Shown here: positions 11,701 through 23,300 of the stretch, one piece after another
Position numbering within the stretch: position 1 is the stretch's first letter
How the letters are laid out: every line of letters starts with the position of its first letter
Assembly: GCA_964035575.1 (NCBI GenBank)
Contig: OZ037916.1
Span: 682,001 to 746,000 of the forward strand
Length of the DNA stretch: 64,000 nucleotides
Source of the DNA: Rhynchopus sp. YZ270_cl-10
Taxonomy: Eukaryota; Euglenozoa; Diplonemea; Diplonemida; Diplonemidae
Direction: 5' to 3'
The notes under the pieces: model-generated
What the model was told of the DNA's origin: nothing
Database searches by the model: none
What the model saw: the letters and a program-made list of their open reading frames with translations, nothing else
Program-made: the position numbers and the translations under genes

Positions 11701-14700
11701 CTTGCCGCTATTCAGAAGGAAGTGAATTTCATTCGAGAATTGAAGCATCCAAATGTGATTCAATATAAGGCATGCTTCTTGGATAAGAGGCAGAACGCGA
11801 TTAACATCTTTATGGAGTATGCAGTAGGGGGGTCGTTGACGAGCTTGGTGCGGAAGTGTGTGGATCCGTTACCAGAAGCGGTTGTGCGGGTCTACATCGA
11901 GCAGGTATTACAGGGGCTTCTGTATTTGCACTCAAAGAACGTTATTCATAGGGACATTAAAGGTGAGAATGTGCTGCTGGACACCTCAGGGTGTGTGAAG
12001 TTGGCGGATTTTGGGTGTGCAAAGGATCTCTCCGGGTCGTACACAAAGAAAACCCTGGGGGGCACCTGCGTGGGATCGCCTTACTGGATGGCCCCAGAGG
12101 TGATCCAGAACAAAAAATACGACAACCGATGTGACATCTGGTCAGTAGGATGCACAACGCTGGAAGTCTTGAATAAGTATGCCAATTTCCCCCCCTTTTT
12201 GCGACAATACCTTTAGACCATACCAACTGATCAACGTAGATGAGAGTCGGGAAAACCAAGGTGAAGGGGGTGGGAGGGGGGAGAAGACGATCTAGCAAAG
12301 GAGTGGTATCATTCCAGCACCTCTGTCAGTTGATGAACGATGAGGAAGAACGACATATACATACGCCTTTCTTTCTGTCATTTTGAGAACGAATGTGATG
12401 GTGACTAAGCATGAGAGGTTTGCTTAGGTTCATCTTGTAAACTTTTTCTTCTTTTATTAAGATGATGCGCGAGAGGCGCATTCATTCTTGTAGATTTTCG
12501 TTTTTTTTGCAGTGCGCTGCTATACACTTTGTCTATTACCCAAATCAACCCCCCAACAGAGGAGCCCCACCATGGAAGGAAATGGAGAACCTCTTCACCG
12601 CGATGTACCACATCAGCCATTCGGAGGGTGGACCAGACAACATTCCTGAGGATTTGAGTGAGGAGTGTTTGGACTTTTTGGAGCTTTGCTTTCGACGTGA
12701 CTGGAACGACCGTCCTGAGGCAAAGGTACACACCCCACTCATATCCCCTGCCTCACTCACATAACCCCCTCTATGGGCTGATTTGGTCATGAATCAAAAG
12801 CAACAAAAAAAAGCAAACAGTACATTTTTAAAGACCACAACCTTCAATTCAAACCCCTCTATGGAATTACCCATAACCGATTTCTAACCCACAGACCCTG
12901 CTCCTCCACCCATGGGTCAAACCTGCCCACGAAGAAGAACCCCACGAGCACGCAGAGGACACGCCCATCGCCTATTCAACCGAGCATCAGTTCGGACCTC
13001 ACCTTCCTGAGACCGCTGCACCTTCTCAAGCAAAGGAAGGGGATGCTGATGACATTGAGGTACATCCTTTCCCACTTTTCTTTTTTCCATCCCTCCCCGA
13101 ACCGTCTGCAGAGACAACACCAGAATTTAAACCCACACAGATAACCAATGGTAAAACGATGTGTCGCTATTCACAAACACATTTCATCTTACAACGTTTG
13201 ACTCTATACGAAGTCCTGAGGTTCATCTTAAAAACTTTTAAGTCACGTCACTATCAGAAACTAACAATCCACATAAGGGCAGAACAACTTTTTATTTTGG
13301 TTCTCGTTATTTGGGGATCCCAAAATCGTGCGCGCGTGCGCAAATAATAAGTTCTTTCACTGAAAATAAGTTTTTTGAAAACTTGGTTGTATTGGTGTGT
13401 AGCCACCCTAGAGTGTGCTCCACTATGGGGTGGCTACACGCTAAAGTTTCGCTAAAGTTTTTTTTTGACGAAGTAGTTTCAGGAACAATGAGGGGTTGGC
13501 AGGCCTGAGGGGTTGGGTTGGTTACAGGGATTAAATTTTCACGACTTTTCTTCGGTACAGTTTTGCACATGCTTTTTCGGGGCCCATCTCTAAAAGGGTC
13601 ACACAGGGTATACCTAACTCAGTAGTCCCCTGGCCCCGGCCCCGTCCGGATGCTGAAAACATGAAAGTGCTCGAAAACACCGGCATTTGCATTTTCGGAA
13701 TCCGTCCGTTGTGTGATGGGGTCAATTTGCCGAAATGGACAAGTTCTTGGTTTTGGTCAAAATCCATGTAAAGAGGGCCAAGTAAATACCACAACCCAGA
13801 TTTTCTCACCCTGATGCTGAAAACATGAAAATGCCCGAAAACACCGGCATTTGCATTTCCGGAATCCGCCCGTTCTGTGGTGGGGGACATACAGAAAAAT
13901 GGACACAATTTCAGTGACTAAAATTTTCACAAAATATGAACCCATACCCAAATGGGTAAAGGCAGCCAAACTTCTTGAGCTTACCTGTCTTACGGTCGTC
14001 ATCCCCTTGTACTCTACAGCACCCCGTCCCCCTTGTACTGGTCAAAACTTATTCTCCAAAAACTTATTTTTTCCCCAAATCTCAAAAAAAGGTGCGCGCG
14101 CAAACGAGAACCAAAATATAAAGTTGTTCTGCCCTAAAGTAAAAAAAAGTTTGGGTACATTTAGTCCCTATTATACCTTCTATTCAGTAGAATAGTTAGT
14201 ATATGAAATTTTCCACATCACCCTTTTCAAAACCCCAATCTACAGCTCTTCTCAGACCTTCCGTCTACAGAAGGAATATTCGATCCACCTGAAGGAGGTT
14301 CTCCACCAGACACACCACCTCAGGTGCCTATGTCGGAGGATCTAGTCAGCGATTTTGGCGATTTTTCTGGGGTTCTTTCAGCTCCAGGGGGAGGACCTCC
14401 CCTCGCAGATGAAGTGGATAAGCACAGTCTATTGTCCAGCGTCACTGCAGCGCTATCTAATGTGTTGCGCTCCCCGTTGACGTCGGTGCTCAGCCTAGGT
14501 GGGGTGGTGTCTGGTGCGAAAGAGGGTGACGATGTGCTTCGTCCAAAGGTAGGGTCGTTCGGTGCGTCCTCCGAAGGTACCCCCATAGGGACAAAGGAAG
14601 GTGGTCCTGTGATTCGTGCGCAAGGCTCCTTTGGTGCGTCCTCCGAAGAAGGCACCCCAATAGGCTCCCCGTCCACCTTCATCATGGAAGAACGCAGAAC

Positions 14701-14761
14701 CGCAACAATCCTCCACATCGACCCAGCAGATGTTGTGTTTGCTGAATCGGACGGCGATTAA
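2767..14761 (+). CDS. Giant receptor-like membrane protein with C-terminal MAPKKK-type kinase
   Basis: Exons 2767-12176, 12560-12725, 12895-13059 and 14246-14761 encode about 3418 residues. All junctions are GT-AG and keep the frame, and the joined sequence restores the kinase C-lobe (NKGAPPWKEM, RPEAKTLLLHPWV). ATG 2767 begins a signal-peptide-like segment, then a Pro/Thr stalk (about 45-85) and an extracellular part of some 2000 residues. That part has imperfect repeats (two RFW...ALMQ or SLMQ blocks; several cysteine-bearing YxFC blocks) and a beta-helix-like middle rich in N-glycosylation sequons. About seven to eight membrane helices lie at 2118-2510. The kinase (about 2935-3215) has GRGSYGSV, AVK, HRDIKGEN, DFG and APE, so it should be active. 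STE11/MAPKKK-like kinases phosphorylate MAP kinase kinases; a role as a surface sensor is inferred. The tail is acidic and Pro/Ser-rich. Confidence 0.85.
12400..12450 (+). repeat. Family A module inside kinase intron 1
   Basis: GTGACTAAGC pairs its CTAAGC with GCTTAG at 12422-12427, followed by TTCATCTTGTAAAC and a T-rich tract. It lies 110-160 nt upstream of the acceptor AG at 12558-12559. Confidence 0.75.
12462..12505 (+). repeat. Family D module inside kinase intron 1
   Basis: ATGCGC and GCGCAT form a 6-bp stem around GAGAG, followed by TCATTCTTGTAG and a T tract. The stem is a GC-rich compensated version of ATGTG/CACAT seen at 34462. Confidence 0.7.
13277..14134. mobile_element. PIF/Harbinger-like non-autonomous DNA element in kinase intron 3
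   Basis: Terminal inverted repeats of 32 bp with one mismatch (start GGGCAGAACAAC) are flanked by a TAA duplication at 13274-13276 and 14135-14137. A 3-bp TWA duplication is the mark of PIF/Harbinger elements. The 858-bp interior encodes no transposase. It holds a reverse copy of family F and two imperfect ~160-bp modules (13640-13950) that recur at 37.98-38.43 kb. The whole element lies in the 1186-bp intron 13060-14245. Confidence 0.75.
13371..13433 (-). repeat. Family F short element, reverse orientation
   Basis: Reading the minus strand gives TAGTGGAGCACACTCTAGGG, then GGCTACAC, then AATACAACCAAGTTTTC with an A run. It is the only F copy seen on this strand and is nested in the Harbinger-like element. 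Confidence 0.7.
14150..14204. repeat. Family E palindromic repeat, copy 1
   Basis: GGGTACATTTAG is followed by a foldback: TATAC, CTATTC, loop AGTA, GAATAG, GTATA. A nearly identical 55-bp copy lies at 16848-16903, and a shorter one at 60597-60626. Confidence 0.7.
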
Positions 14762-15180
14762 TTCGTAAAATATTTTTAACACAAATTCAATATAAAATTC
14801 TTATCCGAAAAGGAAGAGGAGGAGGATGAGGAGGGGTATGGGGGGAAAGTGGAAAACTATGTTTGTTTGGGTAAAATCCCTTCAAAAAAGGGGTAAAAAA
14901 AAGAAGCAAAAAAAGAAAGAAACGGTTCGTTCAAGTTTTTACCGTTTCATTCTGGGGAAAGAAAAGGAAGAAAAGTAAAAAAAGAAAGGCGACGGAATCA
15001 CTATTTCGGCTGGTCCCTCCTTTTTGTCTTATCCTGATTTTTTCACCTGATCTTTTTTTTTTTGAAACTATAGGTCCTTCTTGGCCCCTCCCTGGCTGTT
15101 GGAGGACTGAAGACCAGGGTATATGCATTTTGTGGCACAGATCATAATGGCATTTTTGTGGGGATAACAATTGTGATCAA

Positions 15181-15221
15181 AGGTGACTGAGCACAGAGAG
15201 TCTTAGGTTCATCTTGCTTTT
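15181..15221 (+). repeat. Family A module
   Basis: GGTGACTGAGCACAGAGAG, then TCTTAGGTTCATCTTG and a T tract. The stem CTGAGC/TCTTAG is weaker than usual. Confidence 0.55.
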
Positions 15222-15440
15222 TGTTTGTTTTGTTTTGTACGTTGTAGTACATCGAGACCTTTCCTCACCACCCTGGGGCAGCAGTGAGGAATGGCTTGAG
15301 TCTTTGCCTATTTATTGTTCAAAAAAAATTGTAGGCAAAAAAAAAAAAAAAACGGAGTCTTTCCCAGATGACTTGATCAGCTCCATTTTTTTTTGCATTT
15401 GTCTGCAACCCCACCCTCCCTCCCCTTTGGTCACACACCA

Positions 15441-15492
15441 AAGGTACACTGTCACGAGAGTGCTTTGTATTTCAAGTCACATTGTTCTTTTT
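15441..15492 (+). repeat. Family C module
   Basis: GGTACACTGTCACGAGAGTG, then CTTTGTATTTCAAGTC. CACT and AGTG can pair around GTCACGAG. It is nearly identical to the copy at 52170. Confidence 0.7.
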
Positions 15493-15862
15493 CCCCCCAC
15501 CCAAGCACGGTTTTGGCATCTTACCTTTTTTTGAAGTGAAAATATAGGAAGGGGGTGGACCAGAGTGGACCGCTCCTATTCCCTCCCCTGATGTAGCTGT
15601 ATCTGTTGAGATGATGGAAGATGCAAAAAGAGGGGGTGAGATTGCACAACTGTGGCAACACAAAAACGGCAACTACACACTACTCCAATAATTTAATCAA
15701 AAAAAATACCTGGCATCGTGGCTACGTAAGGAGGTGTGTGTGTGTGTGTGCCTGCGTTGTTAGCCGCCTATTCTTGTTTCAAAAAAAAAAGAGAGAAAAA
15801 AATACTTTGTGTACAGAACCCGTCCTCGGACAGGTGATTGTAGAAACTACAAAAAAAAAATG

Positions 15863-15915
15863 TGCCTTGTGTGCACGAGAGACGCACATCTTCCAAAGCG
15901 TTCTTTCCCTTGCTC
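15863..15915 (+). repeat. Family D module
   Basis: TGTGTGC and ACGCACA flank the loop ACGAGAG, with six pairs including one wobble, then TCTTCCAAAG and a pyrimidine tract. Confidence 0.6.
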
Positions 15916-15986
15916 TGAAGGTTAATAATAGATCAATATTTCTCCCGCTCCAATACCATGCTACAGCCCCCTCTTTTTTCACCTTT

Positions 15987-16036
15987 AGGTGACTAAGCAC
16001 AGAGCCTTAGGATCAGCTTACAACCATTTCTTTTTT
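15987..16036 (+). repeat. Family A module
   Basis: GGTGACTAAGCACAGAGCC, then TTAGGATCAGCTTACAACC and a T-rich tract. CTAAG pairs with CTTAG. Confidence 0.65.
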
Positions 16037-16242
16037 CGGGAAAATGATGCACTTTTATTTTTGCGCCCCAGTTTGAAGGCCCATTGTCCTCCCGGTTAGT
16101 TCTTCCAGTTTTCCATTTAGTACGGCACTCAGTAATTTTATTGTGCCCTTCTGGCTTCCTTTGTTTTATTTTATTTTTTTTTGCTGATACCTAAGCAATA
16201 CAAGGCTCAGGTCTGTTTTTACCAACCCCCCTTTTTTTTTTC

Positions 16243-16295
16243 AAGGTACACTGTCATGAGAGGGCTGTTGTATTTCAAGTAACCTCTTTTGTTTT
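16243..16295 (+). repeat. Family C module
   Basis: AAGGTACACTGTCATGAGAG, then GGCTGTTGTATTTCAAG. The loop has ATGAGAG instead of ACGAGAG. Confidence 0.65.
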
Positions 16296-16552
16296 GCATG
16301 AGCTCGACTGATGCGTTTTAGCACGTTTCAACTACTATTTTTTAACGCACCCAAGCTATAGGGTAGGTGTTTCAAAGTCAAATCATTATTCGCGGAAATA
16401 AAGTGCCTCAAACCAAATTGCTGAGGAGGCAGGGAAGACAAAAGTTTCAGTATTTCCCTGCTAAGTTTTCGATTTTCACCGACCAATTACCTCATTTTTT
16501 GGGAGCAGGGAAATATTGTAAATTTGAGGGAAAATATTGAAATTTTTTTTTA

Positions 16553-16672
16553 ATGTTACCAAGCATGAGAGGCTTAGGTTCATTTCATAACACTTTTCTT
16601 CCGCCCCCGGTACACCGGTTATACCAAGGTGCATTGTCCGAGGGTTGTATTTCAAGTCAACTTTCTTTTTTT
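16553..16672 (+). repeat. Family A (16553) followed by family C (16626) modules
   Basis: The first copy is ACCAAGCATGAGAGGCTTAG followed by TTCATTTCATAACAC and a T tract. The second is AAGGTGCATTGTCCGAGGG followed by TTGTATTTCAAGTCAAC and T tracts. Confidence 0.6.
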
Positions 16673-16776
16673 ATTCCTACTTGCTTTAAAGGAAAAATAG
16701 TATTACGGTACGGTTGCCGATCATCCCTCAAACAGGATTGTGCAATCAACGAAAATTTTATCTTTTTTTTTTGCTT

Positions 16777-16830
16777 CAGTGTCTGCGTCCGATGAGGCGT
16801 TTTGCACTTTTTCAATTTCTCTTTTCTTTC
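16777..16830 (+). repeat. Family B module (short form)
   Basis: CAGTGTCTGCGTCCGATGAG, then GCGTTTTGCACTTTTTC and a T-rich tract. Confidence 0.6.
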
Positions 16831-16847
16831 TTTCAAAAAAAGTTTGG

Positions 16848-16903
16848 GTACATTTAGTGCACCCTATTATACCTTCTATTCAGTAGAATAGTTAGTATAT
16901 GAA
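16848..16903. repeat. Family E palindromic repeat, copy 2
   Basis: It is almost identical to 14150-14204 apart from a short insertion, with the same CTATTC-AGTA-GAATAG foldback framed by TATAC and GTATA. Confidence 0.7.
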
Positions 16904-17321
16904 ACAATTCTTTCTTTTTCTTTTACCCTCTTCTCCGAATGCCTAGAGTCGGTTCGAGAGGGATGCGCTTTGCTGTCTTCAAAACTCTTCAAGACAGCTC
17001 TATGTATCCGTTATTTATACTACATTTGTATTTGTAGAACGTTTGGTTAGGTATTTCTCATGGTACAGGGATCTGGGGAGGGTCGGGGCTTTTTTTTTTT
17101 TCCTTTTTTTGGTTCACTGTTTTCATTAAAACTTCAACATCTCTTTCTACCCTCTCATTTCTACCCATTTTTTTCCCCCCTATTCCCCGTCACTCTTTCT
17201 TTTTTCACCCTTTTTTTCGTAATAAGGGTGTCAAGAAGATAGGTCAAATCATAGACTGTGGGGTCGGGGGTTATTCTTTTTTCTTTTTTTTTTTTCTTTT
17301 TTTTGTATTTTTTTATATAGT

Positions 17322-17375
17322 CAAGATGCCACTCAGCAGAGCTTTTGGGATCATCTTACAAAGTCTTTTCTATAT
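17322..17375 (+). repeat. Divergent family A-like module
   Basis: A degenerate hairpin is followed by GGGATCATCTTACAAAG and a T-rich tract; only the 3' half is well kept. It lies about 180 nt upstream of the coiled-coil gene. Confidence 0.45.
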
Positions 17376-17548
17376 TATTTTTTTCTGATCGTTCAAAAGA
17401 AGAAGAAAAAAAGCGACATCACCACTCTCCACCTGACTTACCACATCTCATCAAATTTCATTAAATATCCCTCCAGAACTCCCTCCCCTCACTAAACAAT
17501 GGAGATGACGAGGTAGCCCTGAGGGGAAAAAATCTGGCAAAAAAAAAA

Positions 17549-19875
17549 ATGTTTGATTTTTCTTTAGTGGTCGACCAGGCCCTGAAGAGCCAAGGATGCG
17601 CACCGCTCACAGAGGAAGTCTACGAAGACCCGATGAGCCCTGTTTCCGGAGGTGGTGGGGCGATGTTTGGGGGGTTGGCGTTGGCAGGTCCAGGGGCGCT
17701 GTCGCCTCACCCACCGCATCCACCACAGCCACGGCGGAGCCATCAACATGACGTTTTGGATGATGAAACCCGCGAGAAAATCGTAGAAAAACTGATCGAA
17801 AAGGCGACAAACAATGTTGGAGACGGTCCGGTGTCACCTCTAGCTAGACACCAGATAGAACATGTCCAGGGTGTGGTGCAGCGGAAGCTGACTGTTGCCT
17901 CCACTGCAAGCCTTGCAGTGTCGATACAGATGATTGCAGAGTCGGAACGAATACTGCAAGCGCTCATCCCAGAACTAAGCGCACTGTGCAACTACCCACG
18001 CGATGAGGTCGATGAATGGCAGTTCCCGCTTCTGCGGGCATGCAAACAGGTTTCCGAGGTGCTTCCAAAACTCCAATATGGCAGACGCCATTCACGTGGC
18101 CCCAGCAGACAAATCGTCCTGACCTGCAACGAACGGCTCATAGCAAGCTCTGAACGCGAAGTGTACCGCCCCATATCGCCACGCAAAAGCATTCTCTCCC
18201 AACCCAAATCCCCGCTCCTCGAGAGCCCCACAACAGACCTCGGGTTTGACGTCGGGCAAGAAGCAAAGACCCCAGCAGAGCTCTACAAGGAACGCCTGGG
18301 GATCGGTGTCAAGCAAATATCCACGCAGACGGATTGGGAGCTAGACGTAGGCGTCGATCCGCCTGAGGTGAAGCAGCTCAAGGCGCGCCTCAAGGAGTTG
18401 GAAAGGGAGATGGGGGTGCTTCTCCGCGAGAAGCGCACAGCAGATGCGCAGGCAGAGGCAGCACGCACCTCGTTACGGGGAAGAAGCCGTGCTGTAGTAG
18501 AAATGAGAACCGGGCTATACCGTGAGGTAACACTACTTTTTTCACACATTTTCATCAATTTTTTTCTCAACCATCCTCAAAACTCTTTTCAAAATCAACC
18601 CCATTCACCAACTTCAACACCAAAAACCCCCTCCACCTCCCCCAGGTCTGCATGCTAAAGGAACAGCTAACCATACAAAGCCAACCCGGTGCCTACATCC
18701 AAAACGACCCACATGCAATACGACCGGACGCATTAATTGACATAAGCGACAAAGACACCGCCACATACGACGAACTCGCACGCTGCAAAGACCAGCACGC
18801 GAAGGAGAAGGCACTCTGGGCCAAGGAGCTGGCCTACGTCCACCACAGATTCCGCACCGCTTTGTCAGACCGGCTTCGCGTCAACGAAAAGAAAGATGGC
18901 TCTTCCACCATCACTGCAGAACACCTCTACGGGATACAGGAGGTGGTCGAGGCTGTGAAGGGCGACTTCAACACCTTTGGCGCTACTATACAACAGCTCC
19001 TAGGGGACTACCAGGAGGCACTCCACGACCTTTCTGCCAGACAGAGCACCCTCGCCTCCACCATTGAGTCTCTTTCCGTCGAAAGCAACCGAAGCCGCCA
19101 CCTCCAAAAGCTCCTAACCGGAGTAGCCGCTCTGTTCACACCGCTCCTCACCCTCCACGACGGCGAGCATATGGAAGAAGGTGCACATCCCTGGGAGCCC
19201 TTCGGGAATGTGGAAGATCCACTCGAGGATTTTCTCGGAGGGGATGACGGTGTTGAACTCATCGCAAAACAGAAGCAGCAAATGCAGACGTTGTACTCAT
19301 TGGCAAGCGGGTTTGTATTTAGTGCCGAGGTTGGTCGTGGTGGCGGTGGTCCAAGCGCTGGGGTATCAAAGAAAACAGAGCATGGTGGTAACGTTGCAAG
19401 GTTGTTAGGTCTTTCTGGAGGGAGGTTAAGAAGAGAGGCGGACCGGATTTTGACAAAATCGGATGGGTTTGTGAGTCAAGTGGAAAGAACGAAGGTGCGT
19501 ATCATCATAGATCGTGACATAGAATATGGGGCATTGTATGCGCAAAGTGGCTTCCATCTTGCGCTCAGAAAGATTCTTGTAAGAAAGGTTCTGAAAGACA
19601 TCAAAACCCTCGAAGCAAAGAAGGCGCCGGAGCAGCAGCTTGCGCGGGAACGCAACCGGGTGCGTCGCTTTGATGCGAAGATTACGTATCTCATCAAGCG
19701 ACGTCGTGCCTTAAAGTTGGAACGCTCAGCAGGCCCTACTGAGGAGGAAATCAACCAAGAGATAGTGCCGCTAGTGGCCCGTCGCTCGGTGGTGCCCCCT
19801 GAAGGGAGGAAGAGCTTGGCTCCGAGAGCGTCTGTTATGATGGAGCCGATGTCACCAGTCGCAACCCCGTCTTAG
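17549..19875 (+). CDS. Coiled-coil protein of unknown function
   Basis: Two exons, 17549-18526 and 18646-19875, joined in phase 0 (GTAACA donor, CCCAG acceptor), encode about 735 residues. The join continues a helix from GLYRE to VCMLKEQL. Residues 1-85 are Gly/Pro-rich, with a tandem of prolines and histidines near 50-65. From about 270 on the protein is rich in Lys, Glu, Leu and Gln with heptad-like spacing (KQLKARLKELEREMGVLL), typical of coiled coils. A Gly-rich break occurs near 595, and a very basic helical stretch lies near the C-terminus. No membrane segment or catalytic motif was seen and I do not recognise the family. A structural or cytoskeletal role would be only a guess. The ATG at 17549 follows an A run; no strong alternative lies upstream in frame. 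Confidence 0.75.
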
Positions 19876-20040
19876 GGTTTAGAGGGTGTCTATGCAGGGA
19901 GTCTGTTGATGTGGTCTGTTTGATGTAACACATTCATCTTACAACACATTTTTATCCGTTTTTTGTTTCCAAAAAAAGTCTCGAAATCAAATTGAAGAAA
20001 AAATCGTTCACGCTCACGCGGAAGTAGCGATTCCATTTAT

Positions 20041-20100
20041 TCCAGTGCTTGCGTCCGCCGATGAACGGTGAGGCGTTTGCACTTTCAACCTTTCTTTATT
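20041..20100 (+). repeat. Family B module
   Basis: CCAGTGCTTGCGTCCGCCG, ATGAACGGTGAGGCG, then TTTGCACTTTCAACC and a T-rich tract. It is a clear full-length copy. Confidence 0.75.
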
Positions 20101-20186
20101 GAGTTATGGATCCAATCTTTTCAGATATGATCCAGCTCCTTTTTTCACTGAAAGCCATATCCTCCTTTTATGAAGGGTGCCATATG

Positions 20187-20233
20187 GTGACCAAGCATGC
20201 GATTAGGCTCATTTTACAAACCTTTCTCTTGCA
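20187..20233 (+). repeat. Family A module
   Basis: GGTGACCAAGCATGCGATTAGG is degenerate in the stem; it is followed by CTCATTTTACAAACC and a T-rich tract, about 130 nt before the SMC2 start. Confidence 0.55.
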
Positions 20234-20360
20234 TGAGTTCGACCGAGCCACGTTGCTCTTTCTTTCTTTCTTTTGCCACCGCCAAAGCCATTTGCCTCCC
20301 CTTTCATTTCTTACATCCATTTTGTACCTACCTAACACACACCATCTTTCAGACCACACA

Positions 20361-23300
20361 ATGTGGATCAAACAAGTCATTATCGATGGGTTCAAGTCGT
20401 ATGCACACCGAACCGTTGTAGGTCCATTTGACCGTGAATTCAATGCTATTACAGGGTTGAACGGAAGTGGAAAGTCGAATGTTTTGGATGCCATTTGCTT
20501 TGTGTTTGCCATCTCGAACCTCTCTCAGGTGCGTGTGCATGACCTGCGGGAGCTGATCTACAAGTCTGGACAGGCGGGTATCCACAAGGCCTCCGTCACG
20601 ATAGACTTCGACAACAGCGATCGCGATGCCTCCCCACCGGCGTACATTGACCATAAGACCATCACCGTGACACGCCAGATCCACACCGGCAACAAATTCT
20701 TCATCAACGGCAGCACGGCCACCCTCGGCCAGGTCCAGAACCTCTTCCACTCCGTGCAGCTCAACGTGAACAACCCACACTTCCTCATCATGCAGGGCAC
20801 CATCTCCAAGGTGCTCAACATGAAGCCCGCAGCACGTCTGTCCATGCTTGAGGAGGCGGCGGGGACGCGTATGTTCGAACAGAAGAAGACTATGGCACAG
20901 CAGATGGTGCAAAAGAAGGACATGAAGCTCGGGGAAATCGACCGCCAGCTTGAAGACGACATGAAACCCACCCTCGAGAAGCGTGAGAAGGACAGACGCG
21001 ACTACGATCAGTACATCCAAAGCAGGAACCAGATTGAGGTGCTCTCCCGCATGAAGCTTGCCTACGACTACGAGCACCTCTTTGAGACCTGCACGAACCT
21101 GCGTGGCGAAGTCCTGCAGGCACAGAACACTGAGATGTCCGCCGAGCAGGACGTCAAAGACCTACGCAACACCATTGAAGAGATGACCCTCGAGATCCAG
21201 CAACAGAAGTCCACCCACCAGCAGAGCCTCACCTACGGCCTGGGCTCCTCCCAGAAGGAGTACGACGACTCGTACAAGGTGTTGGTCACAAAGCAGACAG
21301 ATCTGCAGCATCTGCAGGAGGACGTCGCCAAGCAGGGCGAGCTTGTCACCTCCCTCAAAGCTAAGAACAAACGTTTTGATGCAAGCCTCACGCAGCACCA
21401 CGAAACAGTGAAGAAGGCGCATCTGGACCTGAAGGCGCACGATGCAAGCCACAGCGAGCTTGAGGTAGGCACGGACAACCTGCAGCGCCAGCTTGCGCTT
21501 CTCAAGAGCGGGATTGCAGCCTCCTCCGAGGGTGTCTCGCTGACGGAGCAGCTGGAACGCTACAAGAAGCAGCTCACCACTGCAGAAGGCGACACGAAGA
21601 ACGCGGAACTCATCAAACAGCGCTCTGCGACACAACTTGCCGCCAAGAAGAAGCAGGCCGGTGCCGACGACAAGGAGTACGAAGCCGTCAAGGTCGCCCT
21701 CGCACGCGAGCAGGCCCTCCTCGCTGAGGAGGAGGACGCCCTCAAGCGCGCCACAGGCGGCTACTCCGAAGAACGCGAAAAACATCTGCGCGACTTCATC
21801 GAAGAGAAGCAGGGTGTCATCTCCACCCTTGAACACGAACTGCGCCGCCTGCAGACTGTTGTCCAAACCCGCGTTGAAGTGCAGTACGAAGGCAACCGCC
21901 AGCCAAAGGAGTTGGCAGGGCGTGTTAAGGGCGTGGTTTTGAAGCTGCTTGACGTAAAAGACAGGGAGAACATCTGTGCGTTGACTCAGGCTGCAGGACG
22001 TGGTCTGTACAACATTGTTGTGGACAACGAGGCGACTGGGAAGGAGCTGGTCAAGAAGGTGAAGAACCGCATTACCGTTATCCCTTTGAACCAGATCCAG
22101 GACGGTGTCATCTCACAGCAGGCCTTGCAAATGGCGGAACAGGTTGCACGGCGCGCAGGAGGGTCTGCAGAACTTGCTTTAGACCTCATCGACTACGACG
22201 ACGAGGTGGGTGCCGCTATGCGCTTCGTCTTTGGCAAACGTATTGTCTGCTCCGACCTGAAGACTGCCTCAGCTGTTACCTTCCACAAAGACATCAAACA
22301 GGTCACCGTGACAACACAGGGTGAAGTTGTGCAGCCAGGAGGTGTCATGCGCGGAGGGAGTACACGAGACCTGGATATGAACCTTGCGCACTACCTGAAG
22401 TATAAGGAGCTGGTCAAAGACCTGGACCAACACAGAGCGGAGCTGGTGAAGGCAGAGCAGGAGCTGCAGGGGCTTCTCGAGGCAGCAGCGCGCTTCAGAG
22501 AGCAGGAGGCGTCGCTGCGCATTATGAAGCGGAAGGTGGAGGGTTTGCAGTACCAGCTCTCCTCCAACCAGCGCCACCAGCTGATGGAGCAGGCCGCGAA
22601 GCTCGAGACCGACATCCGCGAGGCGGAGGAGACCCTAGCAACGGGCACCGCCAAGGCAACACACCTCCACGCGGAGATCAAAAAGCTTGAGGGCTCCATG
22701 AAAAAGGGCGGCAACCTTGACGACGAAATCAAACGCGTCACAACCGAGATTGCCAAGAACAAGAAAGACCAGAAGGAGCTTGCCCCAAAGCGCTCCGAGA
22801 CAATGCGCATCGTTGCTGAGGCGGACGCGACGGAGGCAGACCTGCGTGCCGAGCTGGAGCGGGCCCATGCTGACGGAGCGGAGGAGGCTGCCAAGCTCAC
22901 ACAATTCCAAACCAAGGTATCGCGTGCAAAGAAGGAGCTTGCGCATTTGAATGGCATTGTGAGCGGCAAGGAGGCGCATATGCAGGAGCTGAAGGACAAG
23001 CTGAACGAAGCAAACAGTGGTCTCCAGAATAAGGAGCAGGATTTGTCGGCGCTGAAGGACAATGAGGCAGAGCTGCGTGTTGCGCTGCAGGAATGCAAGC
23101 GGAGAGTGGGCGAGCTGGAGGCGCTCAAGAAGGAACGTCAGGCACGTCTCCTCACCCTCGAGAAGAGCGACTTTGTGACGCAGAACCGCCACCTCTTCGA
23201 TAAAAAGGGCAGCGACCTCGATTGGCGCTCCATCGACTATGTCAAGGACTTCGCACGCCTCGAAGCCATGAAGCAGCAGCACTCCGCTGCAGGCAAGACC

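Larger units (their letters stand above)
14762..17548 (+). other. 2.8-kb intergenic region dense in hairpin modules
   Basis: No gene is supportable. It contains family A modules at 15181, 15987, 16553 and (divergent) 17322, family C at 15441, 16243 and 16626, family D at 15863, family B at 16777 and family E at 16848, all oriented +. A GT dinucleotide run lies at 15736-15752. Confidence 0.6.
19876..20360 (+). other. Intergenic region upstream of SMC2
   Basis: It contains a weak CATTCATCTTACAACAC-type remnant near 19930, a family B module at 20041-20100 and a family A module at 20187-20233, then a pyrimidine-rich tract ending in AG at 20351-20352. Confidence 0.6.

Noticed and set aside
20106-20360. 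Upstream in-frame extension of SMC2
   Set aside because: The extension overlaps a family A module and a splice-acceptor-like tract; the conserved SMC2 N-terminus begins at 20361.
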